Shown: positions 26,757 to 36,324, counted from the first letter of the stretch. The stretch: 64,000 nucleotides of DNA from Sphingobacteriia bacterium 28-36-52 (GCA_002281575.1 NCGN01000001.1:124001-188000); one strand, 5' to 3'. A program made the numbers and translations. Notes: generated from the letters alone by a model not told the origin.

Positions 26757-27860
26757 ATTAAACCCCAAATACTTTATTAGACTTTCTGGGAGTTTAGGTA
26801 AATTTTTACGTTGAATTAAGTAGGTTGATAAGCCAGATAAGTCTCTGTAAACATAATGCTTGTTTAAAGCCCCTTCTAAATATCCGGCTCCTGAAGTATT
26901 ACCAGTTCCAACCCGCATTCCAATCATTCTTCTAACCATGATTAAGTGTTTGTGTCTCCAATTACTCATCAAATGGTCCATTTCAATTAATGAATCCAAT
27001 ATTTGATAGGAAGTTTGAAAAACGGGAAAATCTCTGTAAAGCATAATAAACAATGCAGCACGCATTGCGGCAGGGCTAAAACTACAGTTAAATAATTGCT
27101 GTTGTTCCGTACTCATTTCAGGGGTAAAATGTTGAAAGAAAACGGCGTCAAAATCTGCTTGTTTCGATTGCTCTCGTTCAGATAAACCAGCGCTGTAAAC
27201 GGCTTTGTATTGTTTCCAAAAAGGATGATTAATAGGATCTGTAGACAATTGATCATCCCAATATGCATTATCAAAAAACGGCATCCGCTCTAACCAGTCA
27301 TTCACCAATTGTAACAAGTTTTTTCCTTCTTCTGTTTGAGTGATATGCTGATAGTCTGGTTGAGTAAATCCACCTTCATTGGTTCTTTTATAATAATCTT
27401 TTTGGTGTCTCTTTTCTATTTCTAGCCCAAGTTTGGCTTCAATCAGCCTGAATTGCTTGCTTTGAAAGCCAGAGGAAGGTGTTAATAGGTTTCGAAATGC
27501 TAAAAAGTCCATTGGTGTCATGGTGTCTAGCACATTTACTTGTTGATTCAGCAGTTCTAGTATTTTTATGATTCTTTTAAACCGATGTCTTACAAGGTTT
27601 AAATCTTCTGAATTGTCGTTAATTTTCTCTTTTTGAAAAATGCCCATGCAATACTCTAATTCAAAAAGAATTTGCTTAAACCAAAGCTCATAAGACTGAT
27701 GAATAATAATGAATAACATTTCATCATGGGCAGGTTCATTTCCTGGCTCAAAGCTAACTGGATATTGGCTTTCAATAATTTTATCTAATTGTAAATAAGT
27801 ACCGTAATACATTGGCTCTTTTTCCATGGCAGAATAGTTAGGCTTCAAATATAGCTTCAT
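26751..27860 (-). CDS. kynA: Tryptophan 2,3-dioxygenase
   Basis: A 369-residue haem enzyme opening the indole ring of tryptophan to N-formylkynurenine, the first step of the kynurenine pathway. The distal-side motif FIIIHQSYELWFKQ includes H54. FRNLLTPSSGFQSKQFR is the substrate-carboxylate region. WRHKHLIMVRRMIG near residue 310 carries the probable proximal haem histidine, and GNTSGAGYLEG follows. An alternative start at the second Met (MEKEPMYYG) is possible. Kynureninase lies about 2.3 kb away on the same strand, separated by two opposite-strand genes, so the pathway is split. Overlaps the methyltransferase stop by six bases. Confidence 0.92.
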   Translation of the reverse strand: MKLYLKPNYSAMEKEPMYYGTYLQLDKIIESQYPVSFEPGNEPAHDEMLFIIIHQSYELWFKQILFELEYCMGIFQKEKINDNSEDLNLVRHRFKRIIKILELLNQQVNVLDTMTPMDFLAFRNLLTPSSGFQSKQFRLIEAKLGLEIEKRHQKDYYKRTNEGGFTQPDYQHITQTEEGKNLLQLVNDWLERMPFFDNAYWDDQLSTDPINHPFWKQYKAVYSAGLSEREQSKQADFDAVFFQHFTPEMSTEQQQLFNCSFSPAAMRAALFIMLYRDFPVFQTSYQILDSLIEMDHLMSNWRHKHLIMVRRMIGMRVGTGNTSGAGYLEGALNKHYVYRDLSGLSTYLIQRKNLPKLPESLIKYLGFNL

Positions 27861-27883
27861 TCATTCAATTGCGAAAGAAGCAC

Positions 27884-27891
27884 TAAATTCG
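27884..27891 (+). promoter_or_regulatory. Candidate -7-like box TAAATTCG, 4 bases before the pyrF ATG
   Basis: TAAATTCG then TTGT then the pyrF ATG at 27896. One base off TAnnTTTG, with the same four-base spacing as several other genes in the window. Confidence 0.3.
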
Positions 27892-27895
27892 TTGT

Positions 27896-28756
27896 ATGAC
27901 AGCAACTTCATTAACTGAGCAAATTTTATTGAAGCAATCTTATTTATGTGTAGGATTAGATTCAGATATTACCAAATTACCCGCCCATTTAAAAGGTAAT
28001 CCAGATGGGGTACTTGAGTTTAATAAAGCAATCATAGACGCAACCCTTCCATATTGTGTTAGTTATAAAATCAATACTGCATTTTATGAGTCTCAAGGTT
28101 TAAAAGGTTGGGAAATAATGAAGGAAACATTGGACTATATACCCAATACGCATTTTACTATTGCTGATGCTAAAAGAGGTGATATTGGTAACACTTCTAC
28201 ACAATACGCCAAGGCTTTTTTTGAAGTACTCAATTTTGATGCTATAACAGTTGCTCCTTACATGGGAGAGGATAGTATTAGGCCCTTTTTAGAATATGAA
28301 AATAAAGTAACCATTGTTTTAGGCTTAACTTCTAATATTGGCAGCAGCGATTTTCAGCAACTTTTATTGGAAGAATATGACGAATCATTAACTATGGTAC
28401 CACATATAACACAAGGCTCAGTAGAAAAAAGGTTATATGAACATGTTTTAGAACGCGTGTCTACTTGGGGTAATAAAGAGAATCTAATGTTTGTAGTGGG
28501 TGCAACGCAAGCAACTGAATTAGAACGTATCCGAAATATTGTACCCAATAATTTTTTATTGGTTCCTGGTGTTGGGGCACAGGGGGGGAGTTTGAAAGAA
28601 GTTAGTAGATTCGGACTCAACAAATCGGTAGGTTTATTAGTGAATGCAAGTAGAGCCATCATTTTTGCATCTGGTGGAGAAAATTTTGCTAATCAAGCGG
28701 CTTTAGTAGCTAAGGAATATCAATCAGAAATGGCTGGGTATCTGCAAATGATGTAA
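27896..28756 (+). CDS. pyrF: Orotidine-5'-phosphate decarboxylase, long (type 2) form
   Basis: A 286-residue TIM-barrel enzyme that makes UMP from OMP. The catalytic motif is DAKRGDIGNT (D91, K93, D96). LCVGLDSD near the N-terminus and VPGVGAQGG near residue 225 (phosphate gripper) are typical. The length and LCVGLDSD start place it in the longer class (OMPdecase type 2) found in Bacteroidota and Actinobacteria. No other pyrimidine gene is adjacent, apart from the PyrR-like protein about 20 kb away. It is followed by the OmpA lipoprotein gene. Confidence 0.92.
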   Translation: MTATSLTEQILLKQSYLCVGLDSDITKLPAHLKGNPDGVLEFNKAIIDATLPYCVSYKINTAFYESQGLKGWEIMKETLDYIPNTHFTIADAKRGDIGNTSTQYAKAFFEVLNFDAITVAPYMGEDSIRPFLEYENKVTIVLGLTSNIGSSDFQQLLLEEYDESLTMVPHITQGSVEKRLYEHVLERVSTWGNKENLMFVVGATQATELERIRNIVPNNFLLVPGVGAQGGSLKEVSRFGLNKSVGLLVNASRAIIFASGGENFANQAALVAKEYQSEMAGYLQMM

Positions 28757-28812
28757 TATATTCTCATTCTTATGTAACAATGGTTTAGTTGGTAACAATC
28801 AACTTTACCATT

Positions 28813-29520
28813 ATGAAAATTACAATTGTCAAATTTATCTTTATTGTTTCTGGATCATTAATTATGAACGGATGCGAAACAATAAAACAATCAACTAATC
28901 AACAAAAGGGTGTAGCAGTTGGTGCAACAAGTGGCGCAGTAATAGGAGGCGTGCTAGGCAATAATATAGGAAACAAGAACAATACAGCATTAGGGGCAAT
29001 TTTAGGTGCTGCTATTGGTGGAGTTGCTGGAGGTATTATTGGTAATAAAATGGATAAACAAGCAGCAGAAATAAAAACCGCTATTCCAGGAGCAACAGTG
29101 GAAAGAGTGGGAGAGGGAATTAATGTAACTTTTGATGAAAAGAATCCAGACGGATCTCAAGCTGGGGTATATTTTGCCAATAACCAATACAATATCAATA
29201 GCAACGCTCAATTGGCTTTAAATAAATTGAACAATGTATTCACCGAATATCCCGATACCAATATCTTAATTGAAGGTCATACCGACAATACCGGTTCTGA
29301 AAATTACAATTTATCGCTGTCTGAACGTAGAGCAAATGCAGTAGCTGCAGCATTACTAGCAACTGGAATTTCATCTAGTAGAATTACCACAAAGTGGTAT
29401 GGCGAAAGTCAGCCAAAAATGGAAAATAATAGTGATGAGAATAGGGCTTTAAATAGAAGAGTTCATTTTGTTATAACCGCAAATGAAAAAATGAAAGCAG
29501 AAGCAAAGCAAAACCAATAG
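28813..29520 (+). CDS. OmpA-family lipoprotein with glycine zipper
   Basis: A 235-residue envelope protein. The start at 28813 gives a signal peptide with a lipobox-like MNGC (lipid Cys at about residue 20); an earlier TTG is rejected. Residues about 36-84 are a glycine-zipper (GAVIGGVLG, GAAIGGVAGGIIG), a membrane-interacting helix pair. The C-terminal OmpA domain (about 110-230) has EGHTDNTGS, with the Asp and later NRRVHF Arg that bind diaminopimelate in peptidoglycan. It resembles the YiaD/Lpp-like outer-membrane anchors. Convergent with the SGNH hydrolase, only three bases apart. Confidence 0.9.
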   Translation: MKITIVKFIFIVSGSLIMNGCETIKQSTNQQKGVAVGATSGAVIGGVLGNNIGNKNNTALGAILGAAIGGVAGGIIGNKMDKQAAEIKTAIPGATVERVGEGINVTFDEKNPDGSQAGVYFANNQYNINSNAQLALNKLNNVFTEYPDTNILIEGHTDNTGSENYNLSLSERRANAVAAALLATGISSSRITTKWYGESQPKMENNSDENRALNRRVHFVITANEKMKAEAKQNQ

Positions 29521-29523
29521 AAC

Positions 29524-30132
29524 TTATTGGTAAATTTCAATCATATGATTTGCCAATTTGGTAGCCCAATGCAAGTGGGTTATTCCAGAATAATGTAACT
29601 GATCAGAAGCAAGTGCTGCAGGGTTTTTACTCTCTTCTCTTGTTTCTTCAGTTATGTTAATAAAGCCAGTTTGATACTTTTTTGCAAATTGATTGCAAAC
29701 ATGGTTAAAGGAGTCAATCTCAATAGCAATTTCTGCCCCATTTTTATCAGCAGCGTAAGGCGTGCAGCCCCAGTCAGGTATAGATAGTACAATTACTCGT
29801 TCCGATTTCCCTCCAGTTAAGTGGATTGCTTTCTTAAGTAAATATTCAAAATCGTTTCTAAAATTGTCTAAAGACAAATGCCTGTATTGATTATTGACTC
29901 CAATTAATATACTTACAAAATCGTATTGTAAATTTAATTCCGTTTTAAGTAATTGTTCTGCTAACTCAGTGCTAGTCCAGCCAGTTTGGGCAATTATTTC
30001 AGGCGCATGAATAGCCATTTTCTGCTTTCTTATAAGTTGGGTTGTCAAATACGGGAAAGATTCATGCAATGGAACCGATTCGCCAATGGTATAAGAATCG
30101 CCTAATGCTAAATAGCTGATTGGATGATGCAT
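29524..30132 (-). CDS. SGNH/GDSL hydrolase coupled to kynureninase
   Basis: A 202-residue cytoplasmic hydrolase without signal peptide. Block I GDSYTIGE holds the nucleophile S13. Block II is the glycine in QTGWTS (G51). Block III is IGVNN (N80), and Block V is DQLH with D177 and H180. All four SGNH residues are present. The start is one base after the kynureninase stop, so the two are translationally linked. The pathway needs a formylkynurenine formamidase between the dioxygenase and kynureninase, and none of the known kinds is seen in the window, so this hydrolase is a candidate for that step. That role is inference; generic esterase or lysophospholipase activity is the alternative. Confidence 0.85.
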   Translation of the reverse strand: MHHPISYLALGDSYTIGESVPLHESFPYLTTQLIRKQKMAIHAPEIIAQTGWTSTELAEQLLKTELNLQYDFVSILIGVNNQYRHLSLDNFRNDFEYLLKKAIHLTGGKSERVIVLSIPDWGCTPYAADKNGAEIAIEIDSFNHVCNQFAKKYQTGFINITEETREESKNPAALASDQLHYSGITHLHWATKLANHMIEIYQ

Positions 30133-30133
30133 A

Positions 30134-31399
30134 TTAAAAATTGTTTTTTAATATTTCGTAAAATTTGTACACGTCTTCAAAACTACAATACAATGGAGCA
30201 GGTGCAACTCTAATGACTCCAGGCTCACGAAAATCTACAATTACTCCGTTATCAATTAATTTATTGTGTATTTCTTTGGCCCTTTCTTTAAAGTATAAAG
30301 AAAGTTGTGCTCCTCTTTCCTCTATTTTATCTGGTGTGATAATTTCAAAAGCTATTCGATCTAGTTGATTTAGTAAAAATGCTAGATAGGCAGTTAATAC
30401 AATACTTTTTTCTCTCAAGCAATGAATGTTGGCTTGGTCTATAATTGAAAGAGAAGCTTTTAATCCTACCATATTAAATACTTGCGCAGTGCTTATATTC
30501 CAACCGCTGGCATTTGTTTTTGGAATAAATCCTTTCTCCATTTTAAATCGCTCCTTCTCATCGTTGCCCCACCATCCAGCAAGTCTAGGAATATTGGCAT
30601 TAATTGCATGTTTTTCGTGCACATAATAACCTCCAACTGCGCCTGGGCCAGCGTTGAGGTATTTATAACTACACCAAGCTGCAAAATCAACGTCCCAGTC
30701 GTGTAATGAAAGCGGAATATTGCCAGTTACATGCGCAAGATCAAATCCTGCAATAGCCCCCACTTTATGCGCTGCAGCAGTTATAGCTTTTAAATCAAAA
30801 AATTGACCAGTATAGTAATTAATGCCACCAAATAAAACCATCGCTAATGAATTTCCTGCATGATCAATAGCATCAATAATTTGTTCAGTACTAAGTGTTT
30901 TTTTGCCATCTAACGGTGCAATCTCAATAATTGCATCAGATGGATGGAGGTCAAAATGTTTAACCAATGTTTCAACTGCATATTGGTCTGATGGGAAAGC
31001 CCCAGCTTCCATAATTATTTTAAAACGCTCTTTTGTGGGGGTGTAAAAACTAAGCATTAACAAGTGCAAATTCACAGTTAGGGCGTTCATTGCACTTACT
31101 TCTATTTCTTTTGCCCCTACTAGTTTGGCTAAGCTTGGTTTTAGGTATTCTTGGTAGTGTAACCAAGGATTTGGCCCATTAAAATAACCTCCAACTGCCA
31201 AATCTTTCCAGGTATTTAATTCTGTTTCTATAGCGGCTGAAACCGATTTTGGTTGAAGACCAAGGGAATTGCCACAAAAATAGATGGCAGGTTGATTATT
31301 ATGTTGAGGGAAATAGAACAAATTTTTAAACTCGGCAAGCGGGTCTTGTTTGTCGAGTTGTTTGGCAAAATCCAATGAAGCTTCAAAATTAGGCAGCAT
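30134..31399 (-). CDS. kynU: Kynureninase
   Basis: A 421-residue PLP enzyme cleaving kynurenine (or 3-hydroxykynurenine) to anthranilate (or 3-hydroxyanthranilate) and alanine. The N-terminal YFCGNSLGLQPK, the pocket segment GFDLAHVTGN (D220), and the PLP lysine K246 in WCSYKYLNAGPG are clear. The C-terminal FREPGVIRVAPAPLY is typical. Whether it serves tryptophan breakdown or NAD synthesis cannot be decided here, because kynurenine monooxygenase and 3-hydroxyanthranilate dioxygenase are not in the window. Upstream it is divergent from the S9 peptidase with 108 bases between. Confidence 0.94.
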   Translation of the reverse strand: MLPNFEASLDFAKQLDKQDPLAEFKNLFYFPQHNNQPAIYFCGNSLGLQPKSVSAAIETELNTWKDLAVGGYFNGPNPWLHYQEYLKPSLAKLVGAKEIEVSAMNALTVNLHLLMLSFYTPTKERFKIIMEAGAFPSDQYAVETLVKHFDLHPSDAIIEIAPLDGKKTLSTEQIIDAIDHAGNSLAMVLFGGINYYTGQFFDLKAITAAAHKVGAIAGFDLAHVTGNIPLSLHDWDVDFAAWCSYKYLNAGPGAVGGYYVHEKHAINANIPRLAGWWGNDEKERFKMEKGFIPKTNASGWNISTAQVFNMVGLKASLSIIDQANIHCLREKSIVLTAYLAFLLNQLDRIAFEIITPDKIEERGAQLSLYFKERAKEIHNKLIDNGVIVDFREPGVIRVAPAPLYCSFEDVYKFYEILKNNF

Positions 31400-31507
31400 A
31401 GTCTTATTTTACCGCAAAGTAAAGCTATCCACCGATTATTTTATAAATGGTGCACAGTTAAAGCCCGAATCCTTTATTTTGAGCATCCAAAAAATCAATA
31501 AACTGTT

Positions 31508-34012
31508 ATGAGACTATTCCAAATGTTACTGCTACTATTAATAAGCAGTTCGGTTATGGCACAGCAAACTCCAGTTACCAAAGCAAACTATGCATTGGCT
31601 GCTCGATTTTCGCCCAATAAAGTGCAAAAAATGATTTTTAGTTTAAATGTAGATCCACATTGGCTAAAAAAATCTGATCGTTTTTGGTACATGTATGAAA
31701 CCTCAGAAGGGAAAAAATGGTACATCGTAGATGCAGCAAAAGGCGAAAAAAAGCAATTATTTGATAATGCTTCACTTGCTGCAAAACTCACTCGAATTAC
31801 CGATGATCCTATGGATGCTCAACATTTGAACATTGATAGCATGAAGTTCATAAAAGATGAGAATTGGATTAGGTTTGAAGTGAAAACAACTAAAGATGTT
31901 CTAAAGAAAGATACTGCAGCAAAAAAAGGTACTCCACCTGTAATGGAGAAAAAAGTCTTTTATTTTGAATACAATATTTCAACAGGAGACTTGGTAGAAA
32001 TCACTGATCCTGTTAAAACTAAGCGTAAGCCAATGTGGGCAAGTATTGCACCTGATAGTTCTATTGTTGTATTTGGTAAGAACAATAATCTATATTCAAT
32101 GGATTGGGCTAATTATAAGAAGGCTTTGGTTAATGACAAAGATTCAAGCATTGTAGAAACACAGCTTACTAAAGATGGAATTGAAAACTTTGGATACCAT
32201 AATAATGGTAATGGTGAAACCAATGTAGACAAAGAAAAAAATAAAGGAATAAGAAGACCTGCTTTTATACTTTGGTCTCCTGATTCAAAATATTTTGTAA
32301 TAGATGTTACCGATAATAGAAGGGTAAAGGATCTCTGGGTAATTAATAGTATCGCAGACCCAAGACCTACTTTGGAAACCTATAAATACTGGATGCCAGG
32401 AGAAAAAGAATCACCTGTTGAGCATCTTAGAATGTTTGAAGTGGCTACCAAAACCATGAAAGAAATTAATACTGGTATGTATAAAGACCAAACAGTAAAT
32501 GTTTGGAGTGCGCCATTAAAAGTGAGTAGTAGAGACGATGAAGGTCGAACAAATACTTGGTTAGGAACAGCTGATAAATTTTACTTTAGTAGAACAAGTA
32601 GAGATTTAAAAAGAATTGATATTGGATTAGTAGACGTTAAAACCGCCACTGCTAAAACCTTAATTGAAGAAAAAATGAACACCTATGTAGAAATACGTAG
32701 AATTGGTTTAGTAAATGAAGGTAAAGAATTGATTCAATGGAGTGAAGAAGATGGTTGGGGACATTTTTATTTATATGATGAAAACGGTAAGCTAAAAAAC
32801 CAAATTACTTCTGGCGCTTGGCATGCAGAAGACATTTTGGCTATTGACGAAAAAGCTAGGGTACTGTATTTTTCTGCTAATGGAAAAGAAGTTGGAGAAA
32901 ATCCATATTACTTACATGCATACAGAGTCAATTTTGATGGTACTGGATTAAAACTATTGAACCCTGGAGATTTTGATCACAATGCGTCTATGGACGACAA
33001 TAAAAGATATTTAGTAAATACTTTTTCACGAGTAAATACTGTTCCTAAATCGGTATTATTAGGAGCAGATGGCAGAAAGATTCTTGATTTAGAAACTGCT
33101 GATTTAAGTAGTTTAATGGCAGCAGGTTATAAATTTCCTGAAATTTTTAAAGCAAAAGCCGACGATGGTATCACCGATTTATATGGGGTGATGTACAAGC
33201 CTTTTGATTTTGATAGTTCCAAGAAATACCCAATTGTAGAGTATGTTTATCCAGGTCCACAAACGGAGGCAATGAATACCAGCTTTGGTAGAGGATTTGA
33301 TAGAACCGATCGCTTAGCACAGTTAGGTGTAGTAGTAATTACATTGGGTAATAGAGGTGGGCATCCAAGCAGGAGCAAGTGGTACCACAATTATGGTTAC
33401 GGGAATCTACGTGACTATGGTTTAGCCGATAAAAAAGTGGTTGCTGAACAATTGGCTGACAAACATAAATTCTTAGACATTAATAGAGTAGGCATTCATG
33501 GTCACTCAGGTGGTGGTTTTATGAGCACAGCTGCAATTTTAGTTTATCCTGATTTCTTTAAAGTGGCTGTATCTTCTGCCGGAAACCACGACAATGCCAT
33601 TTACAATAGATGGTGGAGCGAGAAGCACCATGGAGTTAAAGAAATTATTAGTGAAAAAGGGGACACTACTTTCCAATACAACATCGATAAAAACCCTGAA
33701 TTGGCAAAGAATTTAAAGGGTAAGCTAATGTTGTTCCATGGCGAAATAGATAATAATGTACACCCTGCAAATACCATTCGTGTTGCGAATGCATTAATTA
33801 AAGCCAACAAGCGCTTTGATATGAAAATATTACCAACTCAAAGACATGGTTTTGGTAATATGACCGAATATTTCTTCTGGGGTATGAGCGACTATTTTGC
33901 TCAACATTTGATTGGAGATAAAACAGAACGCCCTGTAGATTTGGAAGAAATGAATAGAGATATTCCACAGAATAGTAAAACTGGTGCTGCTAGCGGCCTA
34001 GGTAGAAGATAA
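31508..34012 (+). CDS. S9-family (DPP IV-like) prolyl peptidase, exported
   Basis: An 834-residue periplasmic serine peptidase. The signal peptide ends SSVMAQ near residue 19. The N-terminal two thirds form a beta-propeller (DPP IV N-terminal type, with many SPDSKYF-like blades). The C-terminal alpha/beta hydrolase domain has S667 in GHSGGG, D748 in GEIDNNVHP and H780 in QRHGFG as the catalytic triad. It releases dipeptides or cleaves after proline in peptides, feeding amino-acid uptake. A strong terminator follows. Divergent from kynU. Confidence 0.9.
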   Translation: MRLFQMLLLLLISSSVMAQQTPVTKANYALAARFSPNKVQKMIFSLNVDPHWLKKSDRFWYMYETSEGKKWYIVDAAKGEKKQLFDNASLAAKLTRITDDPMDAQHLNIDSMKFIKDENWIRFEVKTTKDVLKKDTAAKKGTPPVMEKKVFYFEYNISTGDLVEITDPVKTKRKPMWASIAPDSSIVVFGKNNNLYSMDWANYKKALVNDKDSSIVETQLTKDGIENFGYHNNGNGETNVDKEKNKGIRRPAFILWSPDSKYFVIDVTDNRRVKDLWVINSIADPRPTLETYKYWMPGEKESPVEHLRMFEVATKTMKEINTGMYKDQTVNVWSAPLKVSSRDDEGRTNTWLGTADKFYFSRTSRDLKRIDIGLVDVKTATAKTLIEEKMNTYVEIRRIGLVNEGKELIQWSEEDGWGHFYLYDENGKLKNQITSGAWHAEDILAIDEKARVLYFSANGKEVGENPYYLHAYRVNFDGTGLKLLNPGDFDHNASMDDNKRYLVNTFSRVNTVPKSVLLGADGRKILDLETADLSSLMAAGYKFPEIFKAKADDGITDLYGVMYKPFDFDSSKKYPIVEYVYPGPQTEAMNTSFGRGFDRTDRLAQLGVVVITLGNRGGHPSRSKWYHNYGYGNLRDYGLADKKVVAEQLADKHKFLDINRVGIHGHSGGGFMSTAAILVYPDFFKVAVSSAGNHDNAIYNRWWSEKHHGVKEIISEKGDTTFQYNIDKNPELAKNLKGKLMLFHGEIDNNVHPANTIRVANALIKANKRFDMKILPTQRHGFGNMTEYFFWGMSDYFAQHLIGDKTERPVDLEEMNRDIPQNSKTGAASGLGRR

Positions 34013-34038
34013 TTTATTTTTATTCTGTAATAATAATT

Positions 34039-34075
34039 AATCCCCGTCAAAAATACATTGACGGGGATTTTGTTT
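34039..34075 (+). terminator. Intrinsic terminator after the S9 peptidase
   Basis: Perfect 12-base inverted repeat AATCCCCGTCAA / TTGACGGGGATT with a seven-base loop, followed by TTGTTT. Confidence 0.88.
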
Positions 34076-34138
34076 AATATAACCTGCTGTATTAATTGCA
34101 ATTCATGAGATTATACTATTTCGGGTAATTTTAAATTG

Positions 34139-34146
34139 TATTTTTG
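34139..34146 (+). promoter_or_regulatory. Candidate -7 box TATTTTTG upstream of the glutaryl-CoA dehydrogenase gene
   Basis: Exact TAnnTTTG match 29 bases before the ATG at 34176 and just downstream of a terminator, so a promoter is expected here. No clear -33 TTG. Confidence 0.45.
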
Positions 34147-34175
34147 TATAATTCTAAGATTTAAAATTCAGTGCG

Positions 34176-35360
34176 ATGGCTGCCAGAACAGATTTATTTC
34201 AATCTCCAGATTATTACCAATTAGACGAGCTGTTATCCGAAGAGCATAAATTGATTCGTGAATCGGTAAGGGCATATGTAAAAAAGGATATTTCTCCAAT
34301 TATTGAAGATTATGCACAAAGAGCTGAGTTTCCAGAGCAAATTGTTCGTCAATTAGGAGACTTGGGTTGTTTTGGACCAACTGTGCCAACTGAGTATGGC
34401 GGGGGCGGGCTTGATTATATTAGTTATGGATTGATGATGCAAGAGTTGGAAAGGGGGGATAGTGGGGTAAGAAGTACTGCTTCTGTTCAAGGAAGTTTGG
34501 TGATGCATCCAATTTATGCTTACGGTAACGAAGCGCAAAGAAATAAATATTTACCCAAACTTGCATCAGGAGAGTGGTTGGGTTGTTTTGGATTAACGGA
34601 GCCAGACCATGGAAGTAATCCGGCGGGTATGATAACCAATATTAAAGATGCCGGAGACTATATGCTATTAAATGGTGCTAAAATGTGGATCAGCAATGCT
34701 CCCTTTGCAACAATTGCTGTTGTATGGGCCAGAAATGAGCAAAATGAAATTCAAGGAGTTATTGTAGAAAGAGGAATGGAAGGATTTTCTACTCCAACTA
34801 CCCATGGCAAATGGAGTTTAAGAGCAAGTGCAACAGGAGAATTGGTTTTTGACAATGTAAAAGTGCCAAAAGAAAATATTTTACCTAATGTAAAAGGATT
34901 AAAAGGTCCATTGGGATGTTTAACTAAAGCGAGATTCGGAATTGCTTGGGGTGCATTAGGCGCAGCCATGGATTGTTATGATACTGCATTAAGATACAGC
35001 ATGGAAAGGCAGCAATTTGGTAGGCCAATTGGTGGTTTTCAATTACAGCAAAAAAAGCTTGCTGAAATGATTACTGAAATAACTAAAGGGCAGTTATTGG
35101 TATGGCGTTTAGGCGTATTAATGAATGAGGGCAAAGCTACACCGCAACAAGTGAGTATGGCAAAAAGGAATAGTTGTGAAATAGCTGCCAATATTGCAAG
35201 GGATGCCAGACAAATGCTAGGTGGAATGGGCATTACTGGTGAATACAGTATTATGCGCCATATGATGAATTTAGAAAGTGTTATTACCTATGAAGGAACA
35301 CACGATATTCATCTATTAATTACTGGGATGGATATTACCGGATACAATTCCTTCAAATAA
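34176..35360 (+). CDS. gcdH: Acyl-CoA dehydrogenase, glutaryl-CoA dehydrogenase type
   Basis: A 394-residue flavoprotein. The glutaryl-CoA dehydrogenase subgroup is indicated by SVQGSLVMHPI around residue 105, GLTEPDHGSNP near 147, and the catalytic base E373 in TYEGTHDIHLL. The substrate-carboxylate Arg of the family lies in SGVRSTASVQ. It oxidises and decarboxylates glutaryl-CoA to crotonyl-CoA in lysine/tryptophan breakdown, passing electrons to ETF. Tryptophan catabolism through the kynurenine genes nearby would be a logical but unproven link. Its stop overlaps the aroK start by one base (TAATG). Confidence 0.9.
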   Translation: MAARTDLFQSPDYYQLDELLSEEHKLIRESVRAYVKKDISPIIEDYAQRAEFPEQIVRQLGDLGCFGPTVPTEYGGGGLDYISYGLMMQELERGDSGVRSTASVQGSLVMHPIYAYGNEAQRNKYLPKLASGEWLGCFGLTEPDHGSNPAGMITNIKDAGDYMLLNGAKMWISNAPFATIAVVWARNEQNEIQGVIVERGMEGFSTPTTHGKWSLRASATGELVFDNVKVPKENILPNVKGLKGPLGCLTKARFGIAWGALGAAMDCYDTALRYSMERQQFGRPIGGFQLQQKKLAEMITEITKGQLLVWRLGVLMNEGKATPQQVSMAKRNSCEIAANIARDARQMLGGMGITGEYSIMRHMMNLESVITYEGTHDIHLLITGMDITGYNSFK

Positions 35361-35857
35361 TGAAAATTTTTCTTATTGGGATGATGGGCAGCGGAAAGAG
35401 TTTCTGGAAGCAGCGGCTTTCTGCAAAATTAAAAACAGGTGGATACGATTTAGATGGCATAATAGAGTCTGTTGAAGAAAAATCTATTGCAGAATTGTTT
35501 GAAGAGGAAGGAGAAATCTCGTTCAGGAAAACCGAAGCCAAATTGCTCAGATGGTTTGGTGAAAAAAAATCTTTTGTTTTAGCAACTGGTGGTGGCACAC
35601 CTTGTTTTCATCAAAATATGGAATGGATGAATCAACAAGGAATTACAATATGGTTAGATGAGCCAGTTGAAGTGTTAGTTGAAAGACTCTTACCAGAAAT
35701 AGCTCAAAGGCCATTGCTTAAAAATCTTTCAACACAACAATTACAATCCTTTATTCAAAATAAGTTAATAGAGAGGAGTCCATTTTATAATCAAGCTAAA
35801 AAGAAACTGTCTGGTTCTGAAATCAATTTAAAAAACTTAATTGTAAATCTTCAATAA
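35360..35857 (+). CDS. aroK: Shikimate kinase
   Basis: A 165-residue P-loop kinase phosphorylating shikimate for aromatic amino-acid synthesis. The Walker A is GMMGSGKS (residues 7-14). YDLDGIIE carries the D30-x-D32 pair, followed by FRKTEA (shikimate-binding Arg) and ATGGGT. The residue after the P-loop Ser is Phe-Trp rather than the usual Thr, and the overall similarity is modest, so activity is likely rather than certain. Starts inside the stop of the acyl-CoA dehydrogenase gene (TAATG) and ends one base before the DUF423 gene, so the three are one transcription unit. Confidence 0.88.
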   Translation: MKIFLIGMMGSGKSFWKQRLSAKLKTGGYDLDGIIESVEEKSIAELFEEEGEISFRKTEAKLLRWFGEKKSFVLATGGGTPCFHQNMEWMNQQGITIWLDEPVEVLVERLLPEIAQRPLLKNLSTQQLQSFIQNKLIERSPFYNQAKKKLSGSEINLKNLIVNLQ

Positions 35858-35858
35858 C

Positions 35859-36251
35859 ATGTATAAAGGGTTCATTATCATTGCATCATTTCTTGGAGCT
35901 TTAGCTGTTGCACTGGGTGCTTTTGGTGCTCATGGCTTAAAAAATTATGCTAGCCCTACAATGATTAATACTTTTGAAACGGCGGTTAAATATCAATTTT
36001 ACCATGTTTTTGCTTTATTTATAACAGGTATTCTTTATGCTTATTTTCCAACACCAATGTTGGTTACGGCTGGCAAACTATTTATTGTAGGGATGTCGAT
36101 TTTTTCTGGATCACTTTATTTATTAACCCTTTTCTCTGTACTAGGATACAACCAGTTTAAATGGATAGGTGCTATTACGCCAATTGGGGGCCTTTTATTG
36201 ATAACTGCGTGGATATTAATGGGCATTTCTTTGTGGAGATATAAAGCTTAG
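35859..36251 (+). CDS. DUF423 family small membrane protein
   Basis: A 130-residue protein with four hydrophobic helices. The signature LGAFGAHGLKNY near residues 20-31, QFYHVFAL, and the Gly-rich FSGSLYLLTL and PIGGLLLITAWILM segments define DUF423 (YwdK/YgdD). Function is unknown. It begins one base after aroK and ends the cluster that starts with the dehydrogenase. Confidence 0.9.
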   Translation: MYKGFIIIASFLGALAVALGAFGAHGLKNYASPTMINTFETAVKYQFYHVFALFITGILYAYFPTPMLVTAGKLFIVGMSIFSGSLYLLTLFSVLGYNQFKWIGAITPIGGLLLITAWILMGISLWRYKA

Positions 36252-36324
36252 TGGAAAACCTAAGCGCCTTGCAGCCATTTTTGCACATTGGTGCCGAAGT
36301 TCTCTTTATGGCTATCTCAAACAG

